64,000 nucleotides of DNA from Natronobacillus azotifigens (GCF_026805325.1 NZ_JAPRAT010000002.1:124001-188000); one strand, 5' to 3'; numbered from the stretch's first letter, positions 1 to 9,360 are shown. Program-made: numbers and translations. The notes: generated by a model not told the origin, from the letters alone.

Positions 1-2
1 CA

Positions 3-359
3 CAGGGACAAGTTTATCATCAGGATGCAACACCTTTTAAATTCGAGCAAGGCCTTGGACGATTAATTCAGTTAAACAAAACAGTTAATGTGATCCCTGT
101 TACATTTCATTACTACTTTTTAGAAGTACAAAAACCAATGGTATCGATTGTAATTGGTAAGGCACATACGATTATTAGTGCTAACAAGAAACGTAAAGAA
201 TGGGTTCATTATTTTGAAAACGTGATGACTGAGCAGTATCATAATCAAAAACAAGCATTGATCGTAGATTTGAATTATCACAAAAGCGATGCGCTGACTC
301 CATTGATTAAACCGAAAAAATCAACAAGTGATTGGTTGGATTGGCTAAAGAGAAGGTGA
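3..359 (+). CDS. Acyltransferase, C-terminal part (PlsC/LPLAT-like)
   Basis: The reading frame is open from the window edge, so the 5' part is missing. The first visible residues include a QGQ motif within a context like the FPEG motif of PlsC-type acyltransferases, followed by a beta-rich tail and a basic C-terminus (WLDWLKRR). It ends 4 bases before a glycosyltransferase gene that overlaps a carotenoid-type desaturase gene. I infer that it acylates a glycosylated C30 carotenoid or a lipid precursor at the membrane. An internal GTG at 90 could look like a start but has no ribosome site. The family call is moderate and the substrate is inferred from the neighbours only. Confidence 0.6.
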   Translation, partial: QGQVYHQDATPFKFEQGLGRLIQLNKTVNVIPVTFHYYFLEVQKPMVSIVIGKAHTIISANKKRKEWVHYFENVMTEQYHNQKQALIVDLNYHKSDALTPLIKPKKSTSDWLDWLKRR

Positions 360-363
360 ATGT

Positions 364-1470
364 ATGACGTTAATGACCATAATTATTGTTGTATTAATCA
401 TCCAATGGATAGTCGTTATCTGGAACCGTCACGCTTTACTAAAAACGCGTGATAACGATTCAAAAACAGATACTTCAGCAATCAAATTAAGTATTCTCGT
501 ACCCGCACGTGATGAAGAGGCAAATATGGAAGCATTAATTACATCGATTTATCATCAAACAGTTCTACCAGATGAAGTAATTGTTTTAGATGATCATTCT
601 AGCGATCGGACACCTGAAATATTGATTGAATTAAAACAAAAATATAGCACGTTAAAAGTCTTACAAGGTAAAAGGTTGCCAGAAGATTGGTCGGGGAAAT
701 CCTATGCTTGTCACCAACTCGCCAAAGAGGCGAAAGGAGATTGGTTTGTCTTTTTAGATGCCGATGCTAGACTTTACCCGAACGCACTAAAAGAGCTCAT
801 CGCTTTTCTTCCATCTCAAAAGACAGGCATTGTGTCTGGTTTTCCTAAGCAAGTTGTCAAAACACTATCAGAAGCGCTTGTTGTGCCACTGATGATGACA
901 TTTATTATGATGCATTTACCGATACGCTATGTCACCAAAAGTCAAAATCCAAAGTTTTCTGCAGCGCATGGTGGATTTATCGCAATTGAACGATCAAGTT
1001 ATCACAAAGCTGGTGGTCATCAAGCCATTCGTTCCTCGATCGTTGATGATATGGCGTTATTTACACGTCAAAGAGCGTTTGGATTTCCTGCCACTCTGAT
1101 GAAAGTAGATGATTGGGTTTGTATGCGGATGTATGATTCATTTAAAGGAGTGTACACCGGTTTTCAAAAAAACATTTTTGCTGGTGTTGGGAGACGTGTC
1201 CCTTTATTACTTTTTGTGATGCTTTATTATATTGGTTTATTCGTCATGCCTTTCTTCTTAACCCCTGTTGTTCCCATATCTCTTGTTGTAGTGAGTTACG
1301 CACTAGGTGTCGGTATAAAGTGGATCATAGACCGAACGAATCGTATTCCGGTATGGGTCAGTTTACTTATGCCCTTTAGTATGATTTTGTTTGTATTGAT
1401 CGGGACAAGTTCCATGGTACGTAGTGTAACGAAAAAAGGTTATCAATGGAAAGGGAGGCACTATCAATGA
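364..1470 (+). CDS. Family 2 glycosyltransferase, CrtQ-like
   Basis: 368-residue membrane-associated GT-A glycosyltransferase. After one N-terminal membrane helix (about residues 3-20) the GT2 domain begins with LSILVPARDEEANM. It has the acidic motif FLDADARLYP, where the DxD pair would bind nucleotide sugar and metal, and a later VDDMAL motif. Three or more C-terminal hydrophobic helices follow. This layout matches 4,4'-diaponeurosporenoate glycosyltransferases (CrtQ) and related bacterial carotenoid glycosyltransferases. The stop codon overlaps the next start (ATGA), so translation is probably coupled to the desaturase gene. The role in carotenoid glycosylation is inferred from family and context. 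Confidence 0.75.
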   Translation: MTLMTIIIVVLIIQWIVVIWNRHALLKTRDNDSKTDTSAIKLSILVPARDEEANMEALITSIYHQTVLPDEVIVLDDHSSDRTPEILIELKQKYSTLKVLQGKRLPEDWSGKSYACHQLAKEAKGDWFVFLDADARLYPNALKELIAFLPSQKTGIVSGFPKQVVKTLSEALVVPLMMTFIMMHLPIRYVTKSQNPKFSAAHGGFIAIERSSYHKAGGHQAIRSSIVDDMALFTRQRAFGFPATLMKVDDWVCMRMYDSFKGVYTGFQKNIFAGVGRRVPLLLFVMLYYIGLFVMPFFLTPVVPISLVVVSYALGVGIKWIIDRTNRIPVWVSLLMPFSMILFVLIGTSSMVRSVTKKGYQWKGRHYQ

Positions 1471-2954
1471 AAGATATTGTAATCGTTGGCGGTGGTTTAG
1501 GGGGATTGAGTGCAGCGATTCGTTTGCAACATGCTGGTTATCACGTTCGAGTTTTAGAAAAAGAGGCAACGATTGGTGGAAAACTTCAATCCGTGACCAT
1601 GGGGGATTATCAATTTGATTTAGGGCCAAGTACGTTCACATTAAAACATGTGTTTGAAGACGTGTTTACATCGGTCGGAAAGGATCCAAATGACTATTTG
1701 ACTTTTTATCCAATAGAAGAAGGAACGCGTAATTTCTTCCCTAATGGCCAAATGATTGATTTTTCCACTGATGTGCAGCGTGTTCAATCACAAATTCGTA
1801 CATATTCTGAAAACGATGCTGATCATTACCCTTTATTTTTAGAAGAAGCTAAACGCCTATATAGAATAAGTGAGCGACAATTTTTCAGTCAATTGATGTA
1901 TCGTACCAAGACTAAACTGTCTCCATCTCTTTTAAGAGACTTTATAAAAATTAAACCGTTCACGTCACTTAACACACTTGTTGAACGTTATTTTGAACAC
2001 CCAAACACCTGTATGCTACTGAATCGTTATGCAACTTATGTTGGTTCAAGCCCTTATCAAGCACCGATGATATTTGCTATGATGGCTCACCTTGAAGGTG
2101 GACAAGGGATTTGGGGTGTTAAAAATGGAAGTTATCAAATCGTTCGCGCATTCGAGCAGTTAGCCCGTGAACTAGGTGTTATTTTTCATATGAATCATGA
2201 AGTTAGGGAAGTAGTACAAAAAGGAAAACAGTTGATAGCTGTTCATGCAAACGGGAAGCGATTTGAAGCAGATCAAGTCATCTTTAATGCCGACGCGTTA
2301 ACGGTTTATAACCGATTGCTTAAACGTCATCCATTGAATAAAAAGCTCAAAAAGAAAGAAGTATCTCTATCAGGATTTACCTTATTACTCGGTATTAAGA
2401 AAACATATCCAGAGTTACGTCATCATAATGTCTTTTTTCCAAGAGAATACACGCAAGAATTTAAAGCAATCTTTGATGAGAAAATTGTACCAGAAGAACC
2501 AACCATCTATATTTGCCAATCTAGTGTATCTGAACCGTCAAGAGCAAAAAAAGAGGGCGGTAATTTATTTATCCTGATCAATGCACCCTACCTTAGTTCA
2601 AATGTGACATGGAACGATGAAACGAAAGAAACGATCAAGAATCGAGTGATTGATCAGTTGGAATCACATGGATTAACCGATCTATCATCTCGTATAGAAG
2701 AAGAATATATCATGACGCCTGAAGACATTCATGATCGAACAGGTGCGTTTAAAGGGTCAATATATGGCATGTCATCGAATCATCTTAACCAAGCTTTTTT
2801 TCGTATAGAGAATAAAGACCCTGTTTTATCAAACGTTTATTTCGTTGGAGGATCAACGCACCCAGGTGGTGGAACTCCGATGGTAACCTTATCAGGACAA
2901 TTGGTGGCAAAAGATATCATGGATCAATATGGATCTATGAAAAGAGACATTTAA
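1467..2954 (+). CDS. Carotenoid desaturase/oxidase, CrtN/CrtP family (FAD)
   Basis: 495-residue FAD-dependent phytoene desaturase family protein. The N-terminus is a dinucleotide-binding motif (VIVGGGLGGLSAAIRL). The C-terminus has the family signature FVGGSTHPGGGTPMV. Length fits diapophytoene desaturase (CrtN) or diaponeurosporene oxidase (CrtP) of C30 carotenoid pathways. I chose the ATG at 1467 because AAGGGAGG lies 8 bases upstream and this ATG overlaps the glycosyltransferase stop. An in-frame ATG at 1446 lies inside the upstream gene. Pairing with a glycosyltransferase and an acyltransferase favours the CrtP-like oxidase branch, but sequence alone does not decide. Confidence 0.82.
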   Translation: MKDIVIVGGGLGGLSAAIRLQHAGYHVRVLEKEATIGGKLQSVTMGDYQFDLGPSTFTLKHVFEDVFTSVGKDPNDYLTFYPIEEGTRNFFPNGQMIDFSTDVQRVQSQIRTYSENDADHYPLFLEEAKRLYRISERQFFSQLMYRTKTKLSPSLLRDFIKIKPFTSLNTLVERYFEHPNTCMLLNRYATYVGSSPYQAPMIFAMMAHLEGGQGIWGVKNGSYQIVRAFEQLARELGVIFHMNHEVREVVQKGKQLIAVHANGKRFEADQVIFNADALTVYNRLLKRHPLNKKLKKKEVSLSGFTLLLGIKKTYPELRHHNVFFPREYTQEFKAIFDEKIVPEEPTIYICQSSVSEPSRAKKEGGNLFILINAPYLSSNVTWNDETKETIKNRVIDQLESHGLTDLSSRIEEEYIMTPEDIHDRTGAFKGSIYGMSSNHLNQAFFRIENKDPVLSNVYFVGGSTHPGGGTPMVTLSGQLVAKDIMDQYGSMKRDI

Positions 2955-2971
2955 CTTTTCAGATTTTGCGT

Positions 2972-2999
2972 TGATTGCTATACTGATTTAGATAGAATG
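2972..2999 (+). promoter_or_regulatory. Candidate sigma-A promoter for yaaA
   Basis: TTGATT, 16 bases, then TAGAAT, located just after the carotenoid operon and 21 bases before the yaaA start. Reasonable match to a vegetative promoter, but unsupported beyond sequence. Confidence 0.4.
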
Positions 3000-3020
3000 A
3001 ATGATAGAGAGGTGGTTCAC

Positions 3021-3758
3021 ATGCGTATTATTATCTCACCAGCAAAGAAGATGAATATAGATAATGATAGTTTTATTCACAATCAATTACCGCAATTTAT
3101 CGATAAAACCGAATATTTACTAGGCCACTTGCAAACTTTGAGTTACGATGAATTGAAGAAGATTTGGAAAGCGAGCGACAAGATTACCACGTTAAATTAT
3201 GAACGTATTCAACAAATGAATTTACATCAAAATCTTACCCCTGCAATTTTGGCTTATGAAGGCATTCAATACCAACACATGGCGCCAAGTGTTCTAGAAG
3301 CATCTCATTACGATTACTTAGAGCAACATCTCAGGATTTTGTCTGGTTTTTACGGCATCCTAAGACCCTTTGATGGCGTTGTTCCTTATCGACTAGAAAT
3401 GCAGGCGAAATTAAAGCATGCAACGTATCCATCTGTGTATGATTTTTGGGATGATCAGCTAGCCAAACAACTCTTAAGTGAGACAGATTGTATTATCAAT
3501 TTGGCATCAGAAGAATATAGCAAAACCATTACAAAATATAATGATAAAGCAAAGATCATACGCTGCAAATTTGGAGAATTAAAGGATGGAAAAGTGAAGG
3601 AAAAAGGAACATTAGTTAAAATGGCTCGAGGAGAAATGGTTCGATTTATGGCCGAATATCAAGTGCAATCACCAGAAGAACTAAAAGCATTTAATCATTT
3701 GAATTTTGAATTTAGTGAAGACCATTCAACAGAAGATGAATTAGTATTTATTCGGTAA
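3021..3758 (+). CDS. yaaA: YaaA family peroxide-stress protein (UPF0246)
   Basis: 245-residue protein beginning MRIIISPAKKMN, the hallmark N-terminus of the YaaA/DUF328 family. Other conserved blocks are LSGFYGILRPFDG, near residues 105-117, and NLASEEYSK, near 165. E. coli YaaA lowers intracellular free iron and limits Fenton damage during peroxide stress. The start at 3021 is preceded by AGAGGTGG at good spacing. An upstream in-frame ATG at 2997 has no such site. It appears monocistronic, between the carotenoid operon and the FAD/Rieske gene. Confidence 0.9.
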   Translation: MRIIISPAKKMNIDNDSFIHNQLPQFIDKTEYLLGHLQTLSYDELKKIWKASDKITTLNYERIQQMNLHQNLTPAILAYEGIQYQHMAPSVLEASHYDYLEQHLRILSGFYGILRPFDGVVPYRLEMQAKLKHATYPSVYDFWDDQLAKQLLSETDCIINLASEEYSKTITKYNDKAKIIRCKFGELKDGKVKEKGTLVKMARGEMVRFMAEYQVQSPEELKAFNHLNFEFSEDHSTEDELVFIR

Positions 3759-3937
3759 TAACTAATATAAAAGTAAATGTTTTAAAGCTTTGTTGTTTTA
3801 AAACTCTCGCAGGGTGCTTAGTAACGCACGAGCAGTTCCAGTACAAATGTTTTTTCGTTGCGAAGGTTTCCTTTATTATACATGAACTACATCCTCCTAG
3901 AGCATAATAATGGTAGTTTGCTACAGGAGGCTGAATA

Positions 3938-5467
3938 ATGGCTAATAAAAGCTATCAAGTACCTAAGGATACTTCGTCTTATTGGAAAAACAACACGTCA
4001 TTGCCTAGTTTTGCATCACTGAAAGATAATATCAAAACCGACATTCTTATTGTTGGTGCAGGGATAACAGGAATTACAACAGCATATTTACTTAGAAATC
4101 AAGGATTCAACGTTACATTGATTGAATCGGATACGATATTAAGTGGTACAACGGAATATACAACCGGAAAAATTACTGCACAACATGGTTTGATTTATGA
4201 TGAATTAATCCAACACTTCGGTGTAGAGAAAGCAAAACAGTATTATCAAGCAGCGAACGATGCGAAGCAGTGGATACACGACACGATAATAAAAGAACAA
4301 CTGGATTGTGATTTCACGACACAAGATGCCTATCTGTATACGAATGACGAAAAAGAAATAAAGAATTTAGACAAGGAATATGAAGCATATCAACAGTTGA
4401 AGATTGATGGTGAGCTTGTTACCGAGATGCCATTAGGCATTCCGATTCGAAAAGCATTGGTTATGAAAAATCAAGCACAATTTCATCCACTAGCATTTCT
4501 TAAGCACCTTGTAACCTCCATCCATGAAGATGATATCAATATTTATGAACACACTACAGCCGTAGATATAGATTATCAAGAAAGCATAACAGTTACGACA
4601 AAAGACAATCATAAAATCGCGTGTAAACAGCTCGTCATGGCATCACATTATCCTTTTCATGATAAAAGTGGGATGTATTTTTCTCGTATGTATGAAGAGA
4701 GGTCTTATTTGATAGCTGTCAAAACAAATACCAAATTTCCTGGTGGAATGTACGTTAATGTAGAACAACCGTCAAGAACCGTTCGTGCTACAGCGGATAA
4801 TGGTGAAGAAATATGGTTGGTTGGCGGAGAGCGGCATAAAACAGGACAGGAGAAAGAAGCCATTAATCATCATGAGCAATTAGAGCTTTTTGCTGATCAA
4901 AATTTTGGCATCACTTCTTATCACCATCGTTGGTCAGCTCAAGATTTAACAACAGTAGATAAACTTCCATACATTGGTCCAGTTACAAAAAATAAACCAA
5001 GAGCGATGATTGCTACAGGGTATCGCAAATGGGGGATGACGAGTGGAACCCAAGCTGCAATAATTATTTCTGATTTACTACTAGAAAAAGAAAATCCTTA
5101 CGCTACACTATTTACTCCATCACGGTTTGATTTTGATCCTGATGTAAAAAACTTTTTTCAGATGAATACTAATGTGGCTAAGCATATGATCAAAGGCAAA
5201 CTAGGCAATTGGAAAGAAAATCATGATAAATTAGAAAAAAATCAGGCAACAATTCTCCGTGAACAAGGGAAAAGGGTAGGGGTTTATCGTGATGATCAAG
5301 GTAACCTTGGTAAACTTGATACTACTTGTCCTCATATGAAATGTGAGGTTAATTGGAATTCAACTGAAAAATCATGGGATTGTCCTTGCCATGGATCTCG
5401 ATTTTCCATCGATGGTAAAGTGTTAGAGGGCCCTGCAAAGACGAACTTGACGAAAATAGTAGACTGA
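3938..5467 (+). CDS. FAD-dependent oxidoreductase with C-terminal Rieske domain
   Basis: 509-residue two-domain protein. Residues about 35-400 form a DAO-type FAD domain with dinucleotide motif ILIVGAGITGITTAYLL. Residues about 420-509 form a Rieske [2Fe-2S] domain with a C-P-H pair near the start of the motif and a CPCH motif about 17 residues later, which supplies the usual 2-Cys/2-His ligand set. The order matches B. subtilis YhfW-like proteins, whose substrate is unknown. The ATG follows ACAGGAGG. A strong terminator directly downstream suggests a single-gene transcript. The fusion implies electron transfer between flavin and iron-sulfur centre in the cytoplasm. The substrate cannot be read from sequence. 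Confidence 0.87.
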   Translation: MANKSYQVPKDTSSYWKNNTSLPSFASLKDNIKTDILIVGAGITGITTAYLLRNQGFNVTLIESDTILSGTTEYTTGKITAQHGLIYDELIQHFGVEKAKQYYQAANDAKQWIHDTIIKEQLDCDFTTQDAYLYTNDEKEIKNLDKEYEAYQQLKIDGELVTEMPLGIPIRKALVMKNQAQFHPLAFLKHLVTSIHEDDINIYEHTTAVDIDYQESITVTTKDNHKIACKQLVMASHYPFHDKSGMYFSRMYEERSYLIAVKTNTKFPGGMYVNVEQPSRTVRATADNGEEIWLVGGERHKTGQEKEAINHHEQLELFADQNFGITSYHHRWSAQDLTTVDKLPYIGPVTKNKPRAMIATGYRKWGMTSGTQAAIIISDLLLEKENPYATLFTPSRFDFDPDVKNFFQMNTNVAKHMIKGKLGNWKENHDKLEKNQATILREQGKRVGVYRDDQGNLGKLDTTCPHMKCEVNWNSTEKSWDCPCHGSRFSIDGKVLEGPAKTNLTKIVD

Positions 5468-5479
5468 CTAAAACATTCA

Positions 5480-5520
5480 ACCACTTGTAAATGGAATTAT
5501 ACCATTTACAAGTGGTTTTT
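5480..5520 (+). terminator. Rho-independent terminator of the FAD/Rieske gene
   Basis: Perfect 14-bp stem (CCACTTGTAAATGG with its complement) around a 7-base loop, followed by five T. It lies 12 bases after the stop codon. Confidence 0.92.
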
Positions 5521-5574
5521 ATTTGTTTTTAAAACTATTATTCCGATTCAATTTAACGCAAAAGATTCAATCAG

Positions 5575-5609
5575 TTGACTAACATAACCATATAAGTATA
5601 TACTTATAT
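5575..5609 (+). promoter_or_regulatory. Promoter with overlapping palindromic operator, ars operon
   Basis: TTGACT at 5575-5580 and TATACT at 5599-5604 with an 18-base spacer. A perfect 20-bp palindrome at 5590-5609 covers the -10 element; its half site is ATATAAGTAT. This placement is typical of ArsR/SmtB-family repressor operators, which often have AT-rich ATA...TAT arms. No arsR gene lies next to it, so the repressor would be encoded elsewhere. A second -10-like TATAAT is at 5623. Confidence 0.6.
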
Positions 5610-5665
5610 AAAGAGCATAAGCTATAATTAATCGAATTTTTTATTTGAAATGGGAGGTTTTAAGC

Positions 5666-6031
5666 ATGAAGAAAGTAGAAATTTTTGACCCAGCAATGTG
5701 CTGTTCTACTGGTGTGTGTGGGCCAAGTGTGGATCCTGAACTGACACGTGTTGCAGCGGCAGTACATTCTCTAGAAAAGAAAGGTGAAAATATCCAGCGA
5801 TATCAATTAACAAATGATCCGGAAAAATTTGCTGAGAACGAAGAAGTGACGAAAATTTTAACAGAAAAAGGACCAGATGCCTTACCTATCGTTTTGGTAG
5901 ATGACCAAGTGAAGACGATTGGGACATATCCGACAAACGAAGATTTTTCCGCATGGTTTCATGTAAGTGAACAAGAGTTAAAGACAAAGCCAACCTCACG
6001 ACGCACGATTGATTTAAATACACTATCATAA
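5666..6031 (+). CDS. arsD: ArsD, arsenite metallochaperone
   Basis: 121-residue thioredoxin-fold-like protein. Cys12, Cys13 and Cys18 (in DPAMCCSTGVCG) match the three cysteines with which ArsD binds As(III)/Sb(III) and passes it to ArsA. No C-terminal Cys pair is present. I chose the ATG at 5666, preceded by GGGAGG. It is followed 17 bases later by arsA, giving the standard arsDA pair. The operator-like palindrome upstream suggests metalloid control. Confidence 0.93.
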   Translation: MKKVEIFDPAMCCSTGVCGPSVDPELTRVAAAVHSLEKKGENIQRYQLTNDPEKFAENEEVTKILTEKGPDALPIVLVDDQVKTIGTYPTNEDFSAWFHVSEQELKTKPTSRRTIDLNTLS

Positions 6032-6048
6032 GGAAATGAGGGGAAAGC

Positions 6049-7818
6049 ATGTATGAAACATTTACGCTAGATGATGTTCAGACACCATTTGTCTTTTTAA
6101 CGGGAAAAGGTGGGGTAGGGAAGACGTCCACCGCTTGTGCGATTGCAGTTGGGTTAGCTGATCAAGGAAAAAAGGTGTTATTAATCAGTACAGATCCCGC
6201 TTCCAATTTACAAGACGTTTTTGATTTATCCTTATCAAGTACCCCAAGAGAGGTACCCGGTGTAACCAATTTATTTGTGAGTAATATTGACCCAGAGGCA
6301 TCTGCAGAAACTTATCGAGAAAATATCGTCGGCCCATATCGAGATAAATTACCTGCATCAGTCGTAGCGACAATGGAAGAACAGTTGTCCGGTGCTTGTA
6401 CAGTTGAAATAGCAGCCTTTGATGAGTTCACGCATTTTCTGACCGATGATGAGATTGTGAGTGGATTTGATCATATTATTTTTGATACGGCACCAACTGG
6501 TCATACGCTAAGGCTTTTGCAATTACCAACTGCTTGGGATGGTTTTCTTGAAGAAAGTACCCATGGTGCATCATGTCTTGGTCCATTATCAGGATTAACC
6601 GATAAAAAAGAACTTTATGCGAATGCTGTAGCCGCACTATCTGATCCAAGCCAAACGACCTTGATGCTAATTACACGACCAGAAAGCTCATCTTTTTATG
6701 AAGCAAATCGAGCTTCGACGGAACTAAAGGAAATTGAGATTAAAAATCAACGATTGATTGTTAATGGTTTATTCAAAAGCAATCATCCGGAAGACGAAGT
6801 ATCTGCAGCTTTTTATCAAAGACAGCAAAATGCATTACAAGAGATTCCTAAGAACTTACGTGATACGCCGATTTATTCTTTACCATATGTTCCTTATTCG
6901 TTAACTGGAGTAGAAAATCTACGCATGTTTTTTGAACAAGGAGAACATGCAATGCCTGACAATCAACAACAAGTTAGTGAGCATTCACTTCCTGGTCTGA
7001 ATAAAGTAGTTGAAGATTTTTCGAAAAAAGGGACGAAACTCATTTTTACGATGGGGAAGGGTGGCGTAGGTAAAACTACGGTTGCTTCTGCGATAGCTGT
7101 AGGGTTAGTGGAAAAAGGACATCAAGTTCATTTAACAACGACAGATCCGGCGGCGCACATCGAATATCAGTTCCAAACCGATCAATTAAATGATAAACTG
7201 ACCATTAGTAGCTTGGACCCTAAAGTGGAAGTGGAGAAATACAAAGCAGAAGTTATTGCAAAATCGAAAGAAGAACTAGATGACGATGGATTAGCTTATT
7301 TGCAAGAAGATTTAAATTCTCCTTGTACAGAGGAAATTGCGATATTTCAAGCTTTTGCTGAAGTAGTGGCGAAATCAAAGGATGAAATAGTTGTCATCGA
7401 TACGGCACCAACAGGACACACTTTGCTATTGTTGGATGCATCACAAGCATTCACGAAAGAAATTGCACGCTCTACAGGTGGCGCTATCCCGGAGAATGCG
7501 CAAAAGTTATTACCACAAATTCGCAATCCTAAAGAAACATCGGTAATTATTGTTACTTTGGCTGAAGCTACTCCAGTGTTAGAGGCATCTCGTTTACAAG
7601 ACGATCTACGCAGGGCATTGATTGAGCCGGATTGGTGGATCATTAATCAAAGTTTATTTGCGACTACGACGAGAGATCCAATTTTAATGGCGAAAGCACA
7701 AGCAGAACAAGAATGGATTACGGATGTTCAAGACGATAAGGCGAATCATACGGCAATTATCCCTTGGCTACAAGAAGAGAAAATTGGTTATGAAAAATTA
7801 AAAGATTATACCAAATAA
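6049..7818 (+). CDS. arsA: ArsA, arsenite-stimulated ATPase
   Basis: 589-residue tandem ATPase. Two homologous halves each carry a deviant Walker A motif (GKGGVGKTS near residue 20 and GKGGVGKTT near 340) and a DTAPTGHTL motif. Cysteines in GACTVEI, GASCLGP and SPCTEEI correspond in position to the metalloid-site cysteines of ArsA. It normally powers the ArsB or Acr3 pump at the membrane, but no pump gene is adjacent here; the pump must lie elsewhere or be absent. It shares an operon with arsD upstream and a small Cys-Cys protein 17 bases downstream. Confidence 0.95.
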   Translation: MYETFTLDDVQTPFVFLTGKGGVGKTSTACAIAVGLADQGKKVLLISTDPASNLQDVFDLSLSSTPREVPGVTNLFVSNIDPEASAETYRENIVGPYRDKLPASVVATMEEQLSGACTVEIAAFDEFTHFLTDDEIVSGFDHIIFDTAPTGHTLRLLQLPTAWDGFLEESTHGASCLGPLSGLTDKKELYANAVAALSDPSQTTLMLITRPESSSFYEANRASTELKEIEIKNQRLIVNGLFKSNHPEDEVSAAFYQRQQNALQEIPKNLRDTPIYSLPYVPYSLTGVENLRMFFEQGEHAMPDNQQQVSEHSLPGLNKVVEDFSKKGTKLIFTMGKGGVGKTTVASAIAVGLVEKGHQVHLTTTDPAAHIEYQFQTDQLNDKLTISSLDPKVEVEKYKAEVIAKSKEELDDDGLAYLQEDLNSPCTEEIAIFQAFAEVVAKSKDEIVVIDTAPTGHTLLLLDASQAFTKEIARSTGGAIPENAQKLLPQIRNPKETSVIIVTLAEATPVLEASRLQDDLRRALIEPDWWIINQSLFATTTRDPILMAKAQAEQEWITDVQDDKANHTAIIPWLQEEKIGYEKLKDYTK

Positions 7819-7834
7819 GATTGGAGAAACGAAA

Positions 7835-8098
7835 ATGAACATTACAGACGCAGCGAAGGAAACGTTAGAGAAATTCTTAAGTGAGAAAGAAGCTTCAAGC
7901 ATTAGACTTTTTACAGAATCAGGTTGTTGTGGACCGCAAATCGCTATATCTTTAGAACAACCGAAAGAAAAAGATACGATTGCAACGATAAACGGAATCA
8001 AAGTGGCTTTCGATCCAGAAGTTACGGGAACAGATGAAATAACACTAGATCATGATCAAAACGGATTGGTACTGCTTGGTGCAGGTGGGTGTTGTTAA
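7835..8098 (+). CDS. Small HesB/IscA-like protein with paired cysteines
   Basis: 87-residue protein of the HesB/IscA (A-type Fe-S) fold family, judged from its size, the pattern around SIRLFTESGCCGPQ and the C-terminal glycine-cysteine end GAGGCC. Canonical A-type proteins have Cys...CxC(G). Here there are two vicinal pairs, Cys-Cys near residue 32 and Cys-Cys as the last two residues. Its place as third gene of arsDA and ahead of the terminator suggests thiol binding of As(III) or Sb(III), a role not established. An in-frame ATG follows TGGAGAAACG. It could instead be an Fe-S scaffold. Confidence 0.75.
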   Translation: MNITDAAKETLEKFLSEKEASSIRLFTESGCCGPQIAISLEQPKEKDTIATINGIKVAFDPEVTGTDEITLDHDQNGLVLLGAGGCC

Positions 8099-8118
8099 GG
8101 CATTGAATAGAAGGTTTA

Positions 8119-8151
8119 GGCGTAGTAACAAAAATTACTACGCCATTTTTT
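8119..8151 (+). terminator. Terminator of the ars operon
   Basis: Perfect 10-bp stem (GGCGTAGTAA with its complement) around a 6-base A-rich loop, followed by a T run. It sits 21 bases after the last ars-operon stop. Confidence 0.92.
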
Positions 8152-8224
8152 GTCCATCAATACATGTTAATTGATCTATTTGGCATATTAGTAACTAACA
8201 CGACTAGAATGGAGCGAAAATATT

Positions 8225-8986
8225 GTGCCAAATGTAAGTTTTGATAACACGATTGTTTATTACGAAAAATACGGCGAAGGTATCCCAATCATCTTTATTC
8301 ATCCTCCAGGATTAGGTGGAGTTGTTTTTGATCATCAATTACCTTTAGCAAATTACTATCAACTAATTATTCCGGATCTGAGTGGCCACGGTTATTCTGT
8401 GGGACCATTAGCAGATGATCCGATCAAACAATATGCGAAAGAATTGAAAACAATCATTATTCATGAAAATCTATCTAAAGTCGTGCTGTGTGCGTATTCA
8501 GCTGGTGGGACGATTGCGCAATATTTTGTTCGAGAATATCCCGAACTTGTTGAAGCATTAATTATTTCAGGAGCTTATCCGAAAGTTTCCACATGGAGTT
8601 TGGATACGGTGTATCGGTTAGGAATGGAAACGTTAAAATTGTCACCAAAATTTCTAGCCAAGCGATTAGCAGCGAGTAACTCGACAAACCGCAGTGACAA
8701 AAAACAGTTGTTGCAATACATGAAAAAATCAAGTGTAAATCATTGGTATGCGTATTATTTAACGACTTATTATTATGATGTACGTAAATTCATTGATAAT
8801 ATAAGCTGTCCAAGTTTATTTATTTACGGAAACGAAACAGACTTCACACACGATCACCAAGCATATTATTATGAACAAGAGCATATTCAGATTGCTTATG
8901 TTGAAAAAGCTGCACACCAGATACCGACAAAAAAATATATAGCATTTAATCACTTAGTCAGACAATTTATTGATCGTGTAGTTTAA
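8225..8986 (+). CDS. Alpha/beta hydrolase
   Basis: 253-residue alpha/beta-hydrolase-fold protein with an HPPGLGG oxyanion-region motif near residue 26. The nucleophile elbow AYSAGG lies near residue 92, so Ser is the likely nucleophile. A candidate acid is in GNETDF and a candidate histidine in KAAHQIP near the C-terminus. The start is a GTG after GGAGCG. The substrate is unknown; relatives include esterases, lactonases and haloperoxidase-like enzymes. It stands alone after the ars terminator, and a degenerate non-coding stretch follows. Confidence 0.8.
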   Translation: MPNVSFDNTIVYYEKYGEGIPIIFIHPPGLGGVVFDHQLPLANYYQLIIPDLSGHGYSVGPLADDPIKQYAKELKTIIIHENLSKVVLCAYSAGGTIAQYFVREYPELVEALIISGAYPKVSTWSLDTVYRLGMETLKLSPKFLAKRLAASNSTNRSDKKQLLQYMKKSSVNHWYAYYLTTYYYDVRKFIDNISCPSLFIYGNETDFTHDHQAYYYEQEHIQIAYVEKAAHQIPTKKYIAFNHLVRQFIDRVV

Positions 8987-9242
8987 AATCTCATGGTCAA
9001 TTTTCTTTTTTGTCTCATTATCACAAGTATACTTTAATTATGAGACGAAACTTTGTTTTCTATCAGCGACTTCCGATAATATATATTATGTAAACTAGAT
9101 TAAAAATAGTTAGAACAACTACTTCAACTCCTTGTTCCCCTTATAATCCTTATCATCGACTTTCGAACCGGATTTTTTTTAATCTTCCTTTCCGTCGTAC
9201 ATTAATTCAGTCTACCCTATTGGATGTGTAACATCATAAACC

Positions 9243-9300
9243 ATAGTGCAGATATCGTTGATCTTATTCTTTCTTCATTCTATTAGTGTCGCCTTATTCT
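9243..9300 (+). pseudogene. Fragment of a VanZ-family gene
   Basis: This stretch aligns base for base with the 3' part of the intact VanZ gene at about 10400-10460 (shared AGTGCAGATATCG, then TTATTCTT and ATTCTATTAGT). Translated, it gives SADIVDLILSS against SADIDDVILNS of the intact gene, then meets a stop. Same strand as the intact copy. It is part of a decayed copy of the neighbouring ABC/VanZ module. The rest of 8987-9742 holds no gene I can support. Confidence 0.75.
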
Positions 9301-9360
9301 CCTATCCGCTTGGACCGGGGTTAGTCAACAACTAAATTTTAAATCAATATTATAAATTTT

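Noticed and set aside
1363..1629. 88-codon minus-strand frame
   Set aside because: Antisense shadow of the glycosyltransferase/desaturase junction.
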